In this document: one piece after another, positions 55,768 through 64,000 of the stretch
Numbering within the stretch: position 1 is the first letter of the stretch
Layout: each line of letters begins with the position of its first letter
Origin: Streptomyces noursei
GTDB lineage: Bacteria > Actinomycetota > Actinomycetes > Streptomycetales > Streptomycetaceae
Direction of reading: 5' to 3'
DNA length: 64,000 nucleotides
NCBI RefSeq assembly: GCF_001646665.1
Contig: NZ_LWBU01000101.1
Span: 124,001 to 188,000, forward strand
The notes under the pieces: generated by a model
Seen by the model: the letters and a program-made list of their open reading frames with translations, nothing else
Database searches by the model: none
Told to the model about the DNA's origin: nothing
Translations under genes and position numbers: made by a program

Positions 55768-57816
55768 TCAGCCGCCTACGTGGATGCCGGGGCGGCGGGT
55801 GGGGTCGGGTTCGTGCTTGCGGATGATCTCGCGGGTGACGGGTGCGGTGTCGCCGCGGCCGAGGAGGAAGTAGCGGAACATGTGCTTGAGCGGGCTGCCC
55901 TCGGCCCAGGCGAAGTAGCAGTGCGGCTGGATGCCGGTGGTGTCGCGGAGGGCGAGCAGGATGGCGGCGATGGCGTTGGGCGCTGCCGGGGCTTCGGCGC
56001 GCAGGACGCGGTATCCGTCGACTTCGACGCCTCGCACGGTGAGGGTCTCGCTGAAGTCGGAGGGGTCGACGACGTCGATTTCCAGGAACAGCACGTCGGC
56101 CGGGGCGGGCACGGGATTGGTGCCGCGCTGCTCGCGCTCCTTGGCGCTGTATTCGGCGTGGTCACCGGCCTCACGGCGGTTGGCGATGATGTTTATGGCG
56201 TTGTCGTGGGCCAGGGTGTCGGTGATGAACCGACGGGCGGCGGCATCGAAGACGATACGGTCGGCGCGCAGTTCGGTGGTGCGGGAGACCCGGGAGACCA
56301 GCGAGACGATGATGATGCCCGCGATGAAGAAGCCCGAGATGGCGATGCCGTCGGGCTTGTCGATGATGTTGGCGCCCAGGGCGTAGAACAGGACGGCTGT
56401 GAGGAGGGCGAAGCCGATGGCGGTCGCGCGACGGCGACGGCGAGCGACGGAGACGGTGACGGCGAAGGCGAAGGCGCCGGAGACCATCATGGCCAGGATG
56501 CCGGTGGCGTAGGCACCCGCCTGGGAGTCCACGTCGGCGTCGAAGGCGATCGTGATGGCGATGCACACGGCGGTGTAGACGAGGACGACCGGTCGTACGG
56601 CACGCCCCCATTCCGGGGCCATGCCGTAGTCGGGCAGGTAGCGGGGGACGATGTTGATCAGTCCTGCCATGGCGGAGGCACCGGCGAACCACAGGATCAG
56701 GATGGTGCTGATGTCGTAGACGGTGCCGAAGGTCTCTCCGACGTGCTCATGGGCCAGCCAGGCCAGGGCGCGGCCGTTGGCGGCGCCACCCGGTTCGAAC
56801 TCCTCGTGAGGGATGAGGACGGTGGTGACGAAGCTTGCGGACAGCAGGTAGACGCTCATGATGAGCGCGGCGGTGGTCAGCAGCTTGCGGGTGTTGCGAA
56901 TGCGTGAGCGCAGGCGCTGCTTCTCATCAGCGCCTTCGGCGGCGACCAGCGGCATCATGCTGACCCCGGTCTCGAAGCCCGACAGGCCGAGCACCAGCAG
57001 GGGGAAGGCGAGCAGTGCCGGGCCCAGCAGGTCGCCCGGGCCACCTCCGCCTTCGACGAGGGCATCCGTCCACGCGGACCAGGCTCCCGGGGTGGTGACC
57101 ACGTGTGCCAGGCCCACCGCGATCACGACGGCGTTCAGCACGAGGAAGACCGCGACCAGGGGGATGGCCACGCTGACCGCTTCGCTGAACCCGAGCAGGA
57201 ACACTCCGCCGAGGACGAGCAGCAGCGCCACCGTGAGGGCGACCTCGTGGCCGTGCAGGGCCTGGGGGAAGAAGGGGTTCTCAACCACGTGCACGGAGGC
57301 GTCCGCGGTGGACAGCGTGATCGTGATGATCCATGACGTCGCCACGAAGCCGAGCAGGACCAGCACGAACAGCTTGCCCCACCAGAACGGCAGCAGGTCC
57401 TCCAGCATCGCCACCGACCCGGCCCCGTGCGGGCTCTCCTTCGCCACCCGCCGGTACATCGGCAGCATCCCGAGCAGAGTCAGCGCCACGATCAGCAGCG
57501 TCGCCAACGGCGATACGGCCCCGGCCGCCAGCGCGGCGATCGCCGGCACGTAGGCCAGACTGGAGAAGTAGTCCACCCCGGTCAGGCACATCACCTTCCA
57601 CCAGGCGTGCGGCTCGCCGTGCCCCTCACCGGCCGCGGGTCCGACCGGCTGCACCTGGTGGTGCAGCATCCACCGGGCCACCTTGCCGGTCGGCTGCGCC
57701 CGCAGCGCGGGGCTCTCCACCACTTCCGGCACCGCAGGTCCGGTCTCGTCGTCCATATCCCCCATCGGCCTTTCCTGCCTGCTCAGCGCACCGGTCACGG
57801 ATGCCGTCGCACTCAC
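55768..57816 (-). CDS. APC-superfamily permease
   Basis: About 682 residues. It has twelve membrane helices, beginning after [20 protein letters not shown] (the unwound first helix of APC carriers) and including [20 protein letters not shown] and [21 protein letters not shown] 150-residue cytoplasmic C-terminal domain follows ([15 protein letters not shown], then [12 protein letters not shown]). GTG 57816 has GGAGGA 7 bases upstream; ATG 57765 with GGAAAGG is the alternative. The neighbouring kdp operon and the large C-terminal domain suggest ion (K+) rather than amino-acid transport, but substrate residues were not recognised. Confidence 0.78.
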   Translation of the reverse strand: MSATASVTGALSRQERPMGDMDDETGPAVPEVVESPALRAQPTGKVARWMLHHQVQPVGPAAGEGHGEPHAWWKVMCLTGVDYFSSLAYVPAIAALAAGAVSPLATLLIVALTLLGMLPMYRRVAKESPHGAGSVAMLEDLLPFWWGKLFVLVLLGFVATSWIITITLSTADASVHVVENPFFPQALHGHEVALTVALLLVLGGVFLLGFSEAVSVAIPLVAVFLVLNAVVIAVGLAHVVTTPGAWSAWTDALVEGGGGPGDLLGPALLAFPLLVLGLSGFETGVSMMPLVAAEGADEKQRLRSRIRNTRKLLTTAALIMSVYLLSASFVTTVLIPHEEFEPGGAANGRALAWLAHEHVGETFGTVYDISTILILWFAGASAMAGLINIVPRYLPDYGMAPEWGRAVRPVVLVYTAVCIAITIAFDADVDSQAGAYATGILAMMVSGAFAFAVTVSVARRRRRATAIGFALLTAVLFYALGANIIDKPDGIAISGFFIAGIIIVSLVSRVSRTTELRADRIVFDAAARRFITDTLAHDNAINIIANRREAGDHAEYSAKEREQRGTNPVPAPADVLFLEIDVVDPSDFSETLTVRGVEVDGYRVLRAEAPAAPNAIAAILLALRDTTGIQPHCYFAWAEGSPLKHMFRYFLLGRGDTAPVTREIIRKHEPDPTRRPGIHVGG

Positions 57817-57868
57817 GGCACGATCCTCCGATGGGCCGGCCTGCATGCCACCACAGGCCGCCGGGACG

Positions 57869-57925
57869 GCACCCCTGGGGAGAATCCGGTCGCGTGAACG
57901 CGGCACGACCCCTGAAGACCCTGAA
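57869..57925. repeat. isolated arm-type repeat, relic
   Basis: TGGGGAGAATCCGGTCGCGT and the adjacent CCTGAAGACCCTGAAAAC match the repeat blocks of the two junctions (39313-39351 and 21965-22010). No integrase end or HipA-like piece accompanies it. It lies upstream of the APC permease gene and may mark a former element end, or a host sequence from which the arm repeats derive. Confidence 0.4.
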
Positions 57926-57963
57926 AACGTCATCCGTATTACGTGCCTGTCATGATCTCCCCC

Positions 57964-60093
57964 ATGACCGCCGCGACCACCCTCCAAGTGCCCGGTTTTC
58001 CGGCGCAGTTCGCCCGTACCCGCCGCTTCTCGCTCGGCGTCCCCGGGGAGTTCGCCGTCTCCCCCGACGGCCGGCGGGTGCTGTTCGTGCGCACCGGTTC
58101 GGGGACCGACCCCGTCGGGCGGCTGTGGCTGTACGAGGACGGGACGGAGCGGCTGCTGGCCGACCCCACCGCGCTGGGCGCCGCGGAGGGCGAGGTGCCG
58201 GAGGCCGAGCGGGTGCGCCGGGAGCGCGCCCGAGTCACGTCCGGCGGGGTGACCGGCTACGCCGTGGACCGGCACGCGCGCGTGGCGGTGTTCGCGCTGG
58301 GCGGTGCCGTATGGGCGGTACGCACCGGCGGCGGCGCGCCGTGGCGGGTGCCGACGGCGGGGCCGGCCGTGGACCCGCGGCCGTCGCCGGACGGTTCGCT
58401 CGTCGCGTACGTGTCGGAGGGAGCCCTGCGCGTCGTCCGGACCGCCGACGGGGCGGAGGACCGGGCGCTGGCCGTGCCGGAGGGGCCGGAGGTGACGTAC
58501 GGGCTGTCGGACCACGTGTCGGCGGAGTCGATCGGGCGGACGCGCGGGCACTGGTGGTCGCCGGACGGGGACGCCCTGCTGGTGGCACGCACCGACCACG
58601 CGCGCGTGGGCCGGTGGTACCTCACGGACCCGGCCGATCCGGCGAAGCCGCCGCGCGCCGTCCGCTACCCGGCCGCCGGCACGTCCAACGCGGAGGTGTC
58701 GCTGCACGTCGTCCGCCTGGACGGGCGGCGGACGCCCGTGCGGATGCCGGAGGCGGCGGACGCGGACGGCCATCCGCCGGGCGCCTGGACGGACACCCGG
58801 TTCGAGTACGTCACGGCCGCCGGCTGGGACGCCACCGGACCCTTCGCCGAGGTCCAGACCCGTGACCAGCGGACGGTCCAGTGGCTGGCGGTCGACCCCG
58901 CCACGGGCGGCACCCGCCCCCTGGCGGTCCGCCGCGACCCGGCCTGGGTGGCCCTCGCACCCGGCGTTCCATTCCGCACCGCCGGCGGGGCGCCGGTCCT
59001 CACCGGCGTACGCGACGACGTGCGCGGACTGCGCGTCGGTGACGTGCCGAGCCCGCCGGGGCTGCACGTGCGTGCCGTCCTGGGGGCGGTCGGCGAGCGG
59101 GTGTGGTTCACCGCCGGCGAGGACCCCGCCGAGACGCACGTGTGGGCGTACGACCCGGAAGGCGGGTTCGGCCGTGTCAGTCACGAACCGGGCGTGCACA
59201 CCGCGGCGGTGGGCGGCGACACCGTGGTGCTGGACAGCCGGACGCCGGGAGGGCACACGGTGACCGTCCTGCACGGCGGTGAGCCGGCCGGGCGCATCGC
59301 CGTGCGGGCCGCGACGCCCCTGGTGATGCCCCGGCCCGTGCACCTGTCACTGGGGGCGCGGCGGCTCCGGGCCCACCTGCACCTGCCGTCGTGGCACAGG
59401 CCCGGTTCGGGCCGGCTGCCGGTGCTGTTGAGCCCGTACGGCGGCCACGGCGTGCAGCTGGCCGTGCGGGCGGGCGGGTGGCACGGCGCGGTGGCGCAGT
59501 GGTTCGCCGAGCAGGGCTTCGCGGTCCTGATCACCGACGGGCGCGGGACGCCGGGGCGCGGCCGGACGTGGGAGACCGCGGTCCACGGCGACCGGCTGAC
59601 CGCGCCCCTGGAGGACCAGGTGGACGCGCTGCACGCGGCGGCGGGCCGCTGCCCGGACCTGGACCTCGGGCGGGTGGGCATCCGGGGCTGGTCGTACGGC
59701 GGGTACCTCGCCATCGGCGCCGTACTGCACCGCCCGGACGTGTTCCACGCGGCTGTGGCGGGCGCCGCCCCGACCGACCGCCGGCTCTACGACACGCACT
59801 GGGAAGAGCGTTTCCTCGGCCACCCGGACGTTCGGCCGGAACAGTACGACCGCTCCTCCCATGTGCCGCACGCACACCTGCTCACCCGGCCGCTGCTCCT
59901 GGTGCACGGGCTCGCCGACGACAACGTGGTGGCGGCGCACACCCTGCGCCTCTCCGCCGCGCTGCTGGCGGCCGGCCGGCCGCACAGTGTCCTGCCTCTG
60001 CCGGGAGCGACCCACCAGGTGACCCGTGAGGACATGGCGAGCGGTCTGCTGACGGCGGAGGTGGAGTTCCTGCGCGGGTCCCTGGGCGGCTGA
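57964..60093 (+). CDS. S9 (dipeptidyl-peptidase IV-type) serine peptidase
   Basis: About 709 residues. The N-terminal beta-propeller (about 1-440, DPPIV_N type) has repeated WSPDG-like blades ([17 protein letters not shown]). The C-terminal alpha/beta-hydrolase part has the nucleophile GWSYGGYLA, the acid in HGLADDNV and the His in GATHQV. It has no signal peptide, so it is likely cytoplasmic. Cleaves peptides, probably after Pro or Ala. The start is uncertain: ATG 57964, ATG 57952 and GTG 57943 are in frame and none has a ribosome-binding site. Confidence 0.88.
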   Translation: MTAATTLQVPGFPAQFARTRRFSLGVPGEFAVSPDGRRVLFVRTGSGTDPVGRLWLYEDGTERLLADPTALGAAEGEVPEAERVRRERARVTSGGVTGYAVDRHARVAVFALGGAVWAVRTGGGAPWRVPTAGPAVDPRPSPDGSLVAYVSEGALRVVRTADGAEDRALAVPEGPEVTYGLSDHVSAESIGRTRGHWWSPDGDALLVARTDHARVGRWYLTDPADPAKPPRAVRYPAAGTSNAEVSLHVVRLDGRRTPVRMPEAADADGHPPGAWTDTRFEYVTAAGWDATGPFAEVQTRDQRTVQWLAVDPATGGTRPLAVRRDPAWVALAPGVPFRTAGGAPVLTGVRDDVRGLRVGDVPSPPGLHVRAVLGAVGERVWFTAGEDPAETHVWAYDPEGGFGRVSHEPGVHTAAVGGDTVVLDSRTPGGHTVTVLHGGEPAGRIAVRAATPLVMPRPVHLSLGARRLRAHLHLPSWHRPGSGRLPVLLSPYGGHGVQLAVRAGGWHGAVAQWFAEQGFAVLITDGRGTPGRGRTWETAVHGDRLTAPLEDQVDALHAAAGRCPDLDLGRVGIRGWSYGGYLAIGAVLHRPDVFHAAVAGAAPTDRRLYDTHWEERFLGHPDVRPEQYDRSSHVPHAHLLTRPLLLVHGLADDNVVAAHTLRLSAALLAAGRPHSVLPLPGATHQVTREDMASGLLTAEVEFLRGSLGG

Positions 60094-60158
60094 ACGCCTC
60101 CGGCCGTGCTCCCGTACTCCCCCACGACGCGTTGACCACCACGGAAGGGGTGCGGGAC

Positions 60159-60635
60159 ATGACCGGAGCGCAGGGGACCAGCGGAGCGGTGGGGCGCCGT
60201 GCCGTCGTCGCGGCGGCGGGTGGGGCCGGCCTGGCCGCGGTGCTCACCGCCTGCGGGGGATCGGACGCACCGGCGTCGTCCGTCGGCGACACACCGGCGG
60301 GCGGGAGCTCCGCGGGCGCGGCCGCCGGGGGCGGCACCGGGGCGGGGGCCGGGGGCAAGGTGCTGGCGAAGACGGCGGACATCCCCGAGGGCGGCGGCAA
60401 GGTCGTCGGCGACGTCGTGGTGACGCAGCCGGCGGCGGGCCAGTTCAAGGCCTTCTCGTCGAAGTGCACGCACGCGGGCTGCGCCGTCAAGGACGTCGCC
60501 GACGGGATCATCAACTGCCCGTGTCACGGGAGCAAGTTCGACGCGGGTGACGGCAGCGTCAAGGCGGGCCCTGCCACCGCTCCGCTCGCGGCCGCGTCCA
60601 TCGTGGTGGAGGGCGACGCGATCAGGCTGGCGTGA
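60159..60635 (+). CDS. Rieske [2Fe-2S] lipoprotein
   Basis: A 158-residue exported protein. A twin-Arg-like signal (GRRAVVAAAGGAGLAAVLTA) ends in the lipobox LTAC. A Gly/Ala/Ser linker (about 35-70) is followed by a Rieske domain with CTHAGC and CPCHGS ligands for a 2Fe-2S cluster. The Tat signal fits export of a folded cofactor protein. ATG 60159 has GGAAGGGG upstream; a TTG at 60132 is less likely. No cytochrome partner is nearby. Common as an orphan electron carrier in Streptomyces. Confidence 0.9.
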   Translation: MTGAQGTSGAVGRRAVVAAAGGAGLAAVLTACGGSDAPASSVGDTPAGGSSAGAAAGGGTGAGAGGKVLAKTADIPEGGGKVVGDVVVTQPAAGQFKAFSSKCTHAGCAVKDVADGIINCPCHGSKFDAGDGSVKAGPATAPLAAASIVVEGDAIRLA

Positions 60636-60673
60636 CACCGCCGCCGGCGGAGGGCGGGCGTACGACCTCCTCG

Positions 60674-60811
60674 CCGGCCCTCCCGCCCGGCCGCGGCCGC
60701 CGGCCACCCGTACCGACCACCTCCCGGGCCGCCTCGCCCGCCCCGGCCCTCCCGCCCGGCCGCGGCCGCCGGCCACCCGTACCGACCACCTCCCGGGCCG
60801 CCTCGCCCGCC
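60674..60811. repeat. 69-bp perfect tandem duplication
   Basis: The 69 bases from 60674 are repeated without change from 60743. The unit is about 85 percent GC, contains CCCGGCCGCGGCCGCCGG, and its length is divisible by three. It lies 38 bases after the Rieske gene stop, in a stretch (60636-61078) without a gene. The absence of differences implies a recent duplication. Confidence 0.9.
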
Positions 60812-61078
60812 CCGGCCGCTCACCCCGGACGACGGTCCCCGTCCCACCCGCTCGCGCGGGGCCCCCGCGGTGCTGTCGGTCGACAGGGCGTCAGTCGTGC
60901 TGGTGGTCGTCCCAGAAGGAACCGGTCCGGCGCCTTTCGTACGAGGCTTCGGCCCTCGCCATCCAGGCGTCGACGTCGGCCAATCTTCCCGCCGAACGCG
61001 GTGGCGCTCGGCTCGACCACTGGGCGGTCAGAGCTCGCCGCGGCGTGCGAGCTGCTTCAGCGCATTTCTGTCACTCCG

Positions 61079-62173
61079 CTAGAGGAGGCCGGTGCGCACG
61101 TGCTGCGTGAGGTGGTCGTGGATCTCGCGCAGCCACGGGGTGCGGACGGCCGGCAGCCGGGACAGGGTTCGTCGGAAGACTTCCCAGTCGATCCGGAACA
61201 CGTCATGGACGTTCGGCGTGGGCGGGTCGTCGCGAAGGACGCCGTCGGGCATGGGACCCGATGAGGGGGCGGGCAGTTGCGGCTCGGGGAAGACCAGCCG
61301 GAGCCACACCCCGAACGGCAACGGGACCAAGCGCGCCGAAGTGGCCGGGGTCCATGCCTTCCCGGTCTGCGGGTGGGACGGCACGAGGAGGATGTCGGCG
61401 CCGTCGTGGGCCGGCTGTCCCGGTCCGGCCAGGACGGCGCGCCGCCTCGGCCCACCGGCCGGCAGCAGGGTGTCGAGGGCGCGTTGGAACATTGTTGCGG
61501 TCAGGCCGTCCGGCACGGCTACCGCCCGGCCTTCGGAGGCCACCAGGAGGTGGGCGAGCGCCTGCCCGGCCGCCGCCACCCACCGTGGGCTCCAGTGCCA
61601 CCGGTCGCTCGCCCGGAACGGCTCTCCCCACGAGGCGATCGGCTCGGACGGGGGCACGCCGGCCCCCTCCGCGAGCAGATCCGCCCAGGACGACAGCCCG
61701 GCGTCGGCGCCTTCGACGGGAAGGCGGCGCACGGCGTCCGGGGCGAGCCAAACGGCCTGCCAGAGCGAGCAGTCGTCGACCCTGCTCGCCACGAGAAGAC
61801 CGCACGCCGCGCAGGCCATGTTGGGGCCGTCACCCCCGTCGAAGCCACAGCAGGCGCCGCCGCGCTTCTCCGGGACCAGCACGGCGCCACGGGTGTCCCC
61901 CGGTGCGATGACAACCGCGCCGGACACGCCGTCGGACAGGGCGTGGACCGGCGCGTGGGCGCCGCGGGCAGCCGCCTCGTCCGGATCGATCTCCTCCCAC
62001 CTTCGCCACGGCGGCCCCCAGGGCTCCGGTTCCACGGCGAACGTCCCCGATTCCATGAGCACCGGGAGCTGAAGCCCGTTCCCGTACTTCTGGCGAGCGT
62101 GGGCCGGCAGGGCGACCTGGGACAACGGGGCGGTCAGCTCGGAGCCACACCGCACACACACGAAAACGAACAA
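61079..62173 (-). CDS. conserved-type unknown protein with Cys zinc sites
   Basis: A 364-residue soluble protein. It begins with a CxxC knuckle (FVCVRCGSELTAPLSQVALP), and a second Cys group is at about 105-125 (GGACCGFDGGDGPNMACAAC). These could form one or two zinc ribbons. A middle helical part (WVAAAGQALAHLLVASEGR) and a conserved C-terminal helix pair (DVFRIDWEVFRRTLSRLP) follow. I recall similar hypothetical proteins from Streptomyces but no function. It stands alone between the tandem repeat and the SnoaL-like gene. Confidence 0.75.
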   Translation of the reverse strand: MFVFVCVRCGSELTAPLSQVALPAHARQKYGNGLQLPVLMESGTFAVEPEPWGPPWRRWEEIDPDEAAARGAHAPVHALSDGVSGAVVIAPGDTRGAVLVPEKRGGACCGFDGGDGPNMACAACGLLVASRVDDCSLWQAVWLAPDAVRRLPVEGADAGLSSWADLLAEGAGVPPSEPIASWGEPFRASDRWHWSPRWVAAAGQALAHLLVASEGRAVAVPDGLTATMFQRALDTLLPAGGPRRRAVLAGPGQPAHDGADILLVPSHPQTGKAWTPATSARLVPLPFGVWLRLVFPEPQLPAPSSGPMPDGVLRDDPPTPNVHDVFRIDWEVFRRTLSRLPAVRTPWLREIHDHLTQHVRTGLL

Positions 62174-62404
62174 ACGTCCTCCGCTCGGGAAACAGGGGCA
62201 TCGTCGCAGCTCCGTGGCAGACCGGCCAACGTGTTTCCCCTTCGCTGTGGGGCCGAAGCACAGCCACGACGCTGAGCATCACCGTTCGAATCCTCGGCGG
62301 GCTCCAGTGCCTCCCCAAGTGGTGAACCTCCGCTGTCCGTTCTCGCGGACGGAGCCAGGCGGTGACGGCTCTGATCGACGTGGTGTCCGAGTCGTCCCCG
62401 TCGG

Positions 62405-62773
62405 TCAGTTCCGCCTCTCGAATCCCGCCAGCAGTCCGCGGGGGTCGAAGGTCACCCGGATCCGGGTGACCTTCCCGTCCTCCACATGCATCCAGTTCGC
62501 CGTCGGTGCAGGCGGCGCAACGCTGGTGTGCAGGTCGAACCAGGTGATCACCTCATCGCCCTCCGCCACGCGCACCTTCACGTCGATCTTCTCCAGCACC
62601 CGACCGAGCCCCTTCAACCCGGCGAGCGCCTCCTCAATCCCCGACGCCGTTCCCAGCGCTCCGACGAAGTCGACATCCTCGGCCAGCACCCCCCGCAGAA
62701 CTGCGAAGTCGCCCTCCTCCCAGGCGGTGAAGTAGGTCTCGGCAAGCTCTCGCGCAGTCTTCGTCCTGGTCAT
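62405..62773 (-). CDS. SnoaL/NTF2-like small protein
   Basis: A 122-residue protein with the SnoaL-like cone fold pattern: ARELAETYFTAWEEGDFAVL, then VLAEDVDFVGALG, GIEEALAGLKGL, and the strand pair MHVEDGKVTRIRVTFDPRG. Such proteins are isomerases, hydrolases or binding partners of small molecules; no specific activity can be read. ATG 62773 has GGAGG close upstream. It diverges from the LysR regulator gene 71 bases away and is probably its target. Confidence 0.8.
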   Translation of the reverse strand: MTRTKTARELAETYFTAWEEGDFAVLRGVLAEDVDFVGALGTASGIEEALAGLKGLGRVLEKIDVKVRVAEGDEVITWFDLHTSVAPPAPTANWMHVEDGKVTRIRVTFDPRGLLAGFERRN

Positions 62774-62810
62774 GCCTCCATCCTCCGGTCGGCCCGCTCC
62801 ATCCGTCCAA

Positions 62811-62834
62811 CAGATAGTGGAGATGGCTTCTATC
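62811..62834. promoter_or_regulatory. LysR-type operator candidate
   Basis: GATAG-N12-CTATC, an interrupted palindrome with a T-N11-A core, lies in the 71-base gap between the divergent SnoaL-like and LysR genes. This is the usual place and form of a LysR binding site controlling both. Confidence 0.55.
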
Positions 62835-62844
62835 ATCACTGAAT

Positions 62845-63825
62845 ATGGAGATACACCAGCTGCGCTACTTCGCCGCGGTCATGGACGAGGGCACCTTCAC
62901 CGCCGCCGCCCATCGCCTGCACGTCAGCCAGTCCGGCATCAGCACCCAAGTGGCCAAGCTGGAGCAGGAACTGGGCCAGCAGCTGCTCGACCGCTCCGGG
63001 CGTCGGGTCCGCCTCACCCCGGTCGGCGAGGCCGTTCTCCCTCTCGCGAAGAACGCCCTCGCCACGTTCGAGGCCATCCGGCACACCGCCGCCGAGTTCG
63101 CCGATGCCGTCCGCGGCCGGGTCCGTCTCGGCATGATCATGGGCTGCTCGATCCCGGCTTTCCTCGACACCGTCGCCGACCTCGGACGCACCCACCCCGG
63201 CATCGAGCTCAGCCTTCACGAGGGCTACTCCGACGGCCTCCAGACCCAAGTCCTCTCCGGCTCCCTCGACCTGGCCCTGATCGGTTACGCCGGCGATGTC
63301 GCCCCGGGCCTGGAGGTGGGCGTCGTGATCGACGAGCCGATCATCACCGTCGTCCCGGCCGGGCACCCTCTCGACGGGAGGGAGCTGCGCCTCGCCGACC
63401 TCCGGGGGGAGAAGATCCTCTGCCTCTCCCCGGGCACCGGCATCCGTGCCGCCTACGAGGACTCCTGCCACAGGGCCGGCCTCGCCCCGCGCGTGGACAT
63501 CGACGCCAGTTCCCCGGACACCCTGCTCCGCCTCGCCGAGCGCGGTGCCGGCGCCGCCGTTCTCAGCGCCTCCTCCGCACAGGGCACCGGCCTGCGGACC
63601 GTTCCGCTCACCGACGCCGCCACGCACGCCCGGCTCGGACTCATCACCCGCCGAGGCCGGCACTCCCCCGCCGTAGAGCTCCTGCGCACCAGGCTCCTCG
63701 ACGCTCTGCGAGCCGCCCAGGTACGCACGCCGAATCCTTCCGTCGGAGCGCGACCCGGTGAGCCGGGCCACGCGGGGCGAGCGTTCGGCGGGCAGGCGGT
63801 GTCCCGTCCCACGGACAAGCCATGA
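62845..63825 (+). CDS. LysR-family transcriptional regulator
   Basis: A 326-residue LTTR. The N-terminal winged helix (MEIHQLRYFAAVMDEGTFTA, then AHRLHVSQSGISTQVAKLEQ) is followed by the linker helix and the effector domain (VRLGMIMGCSIPAFLDTVAD, then GSLDLALIGYAGD, ending LLRTRLLDAL). The last 40 residues are a Pro/Gly/Arg tail beyond the usual family length. It likely regulates the divergent SnoaL-like gene and itself from the operator at 62811-62834. Confidence 0.92.
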   Translation: MEIHQLRYFAAVMDEGTFTAAAHRLHVSQSGISTQVAKLEQELGQQLLDRSGRRVRLTPVGEAVLPLAKNALATFEAIRHTAAEFADAVRGRVRLGMIMGCSIPAFLDTVADLGRTHPGIELSLHEGYSDGLQTQVLSGSLDLALIGYAGDVAPGLEVGVVIDEPIITVVPAGHPLDGRELRLADLRGEKILCLSPGTGIRAAYEDSCHRAGLAPRVDIDASSPDTLLRLAERGAGAAVLSASSAQGTGLRTVPLTDAATHARLGLITRRGRHSPAVELLRTRLLDALRAAQVRTPNPSVGARPGEPGHAGRAFGGQAVSRPTDKP

Positions 63826-63896
63826 CCTTGCGGACCGTTGCGCCGGGCGGGGGCAGCGCCCATGATTCCTGGCAGCGCATCAGGAGGAGGGGTTCC

Positions 63897-64000
63897 ATGG
63901 CGGTCGCCCAGCGGCGGGGCCGGCGCATCATGATGTCCGGGCCGGAGCTCGACGCGTACCTCACCGGGCAGCGGACCTGCCGGGTGGCGACCGTGTCGCC
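63897..64000 (+). CDS. pyridoxamine-5'-phosphate oxidase-family protein (partial, 5' end)
   Basis: ATG 63897 follows a strong AGGAGGAGG. The first 34 residues read MAVAQRRGRRIMMSGPELDA and then YLTGQRTCRVATVS, the entry helix and first strand of the FMN/F420-binding split-barrel family. The gene continues beyond the window edge. Confidence 0.75.
   Translation, partial: MAVAQRRGRRIMMSGPELDAYLTGQRTCRVATVS

Noticed and set aside
55768..59343. A 1191-codon minus-strand frame joining the APC permease with sequence antisense to the S9 peptidase
   Set aside because: The permease homology and ribosome-binding sites start at 57816 or 57765. Everything upstream is antisense to the peptidase and low-complexity.
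60674..60811. CRISPR array
   Set aside because: Only two identical 69-base units without spacers; no cas genes anywhere in the window.

Overview
The window is very GC-rich, uses GTG/TTG starts freely and carries actinomycete-specific families (DUF317 proteins, a KdpFABC-D operon, DmdR/IdeR-type iron boxes). A Streptomyces chromosome, or a close relative, is the best fit. The left 39 kb is accessory, mobile-element DNA; the right 24 kb is mostly ordinary chromosomal content.

1-8.7 kb is the backbone of an integrative conjugative element whose left end lies outside the window: a translationally coupled run of DUF317 proteins, a VirD4/TraG-type coupling ATPase, an alpha/beta hydrolase, a C5-cytosine methyltransferase and a DnaB-N-domain protein without a motor. 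8.7-12.3 kb is a nuclease cassette (PD-(D/E)XK-like protein, Shedu/DUF4263-like protein, VSR-like protein), bordered on the left by a broken gene and on the right by another DUF317 gene. 12.9-21.2 kb holds two endonuclease VII-type HNH proteins, a tandem pair of unknown paralogues, a DUF5655/NucS-like nuclease, an isolated frameshifted hemC and a low-GC three-gene cluster.

Two homologous junctions, at about 21.9-22.6 kb and 39.25-39.75 kb, each contain GGGGAG-type arm repeats, a 41-codon ORF resembling the N-terminus of a HipA-family kinase, and the degraded 3' end of a tyrosine integrase. They bracket a 17-kb island. Its cargo is an 839-residue unknown protein, a DUF3800 gene split by an amber codon, a second DUF5655 nuclease (a diverged copy of the one 10 kb to the left), and a four-gene Wadjet/MksBEFG-like operon (28.57-36.48 kb). 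Convergent to the operon is a predicted Ser/Thr kinase with an AbiJ-like N-terminal region. The SMC-like subunit lacks the usual Walker A Ser/Thr and the Walker B Glu, so this is not a textbook Wadjet. It is the most interesting system in the window.

40-46.7 kb: an adenylation/carrier/acyltransferase fusion gene diverges from an Fbp-type ferric iron ABC transporter operon. An iron box lies inside the transporter promoter. 46.9-54.7 kb: a minus-strand kdp operon (two KdpF-type peptides, KdpA, B, C and sensor KdpD) in which kdpE is reduced to a short remnant between kdpC and kdpD. 55-64 kb: a PH-like membrane protein, an APC-superfamily permease, an S9 peptidase, a Rieske lipoprotein, a 69-bp tandem duplication, a conserved unknown protein, a SnoaL-like protein divergent from a LysR regulator, and the start of a pyridoxamine-phosphate-oxidase-family gene.

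All family assignments come from reading motifs and gene order by eye; no database search was possible.
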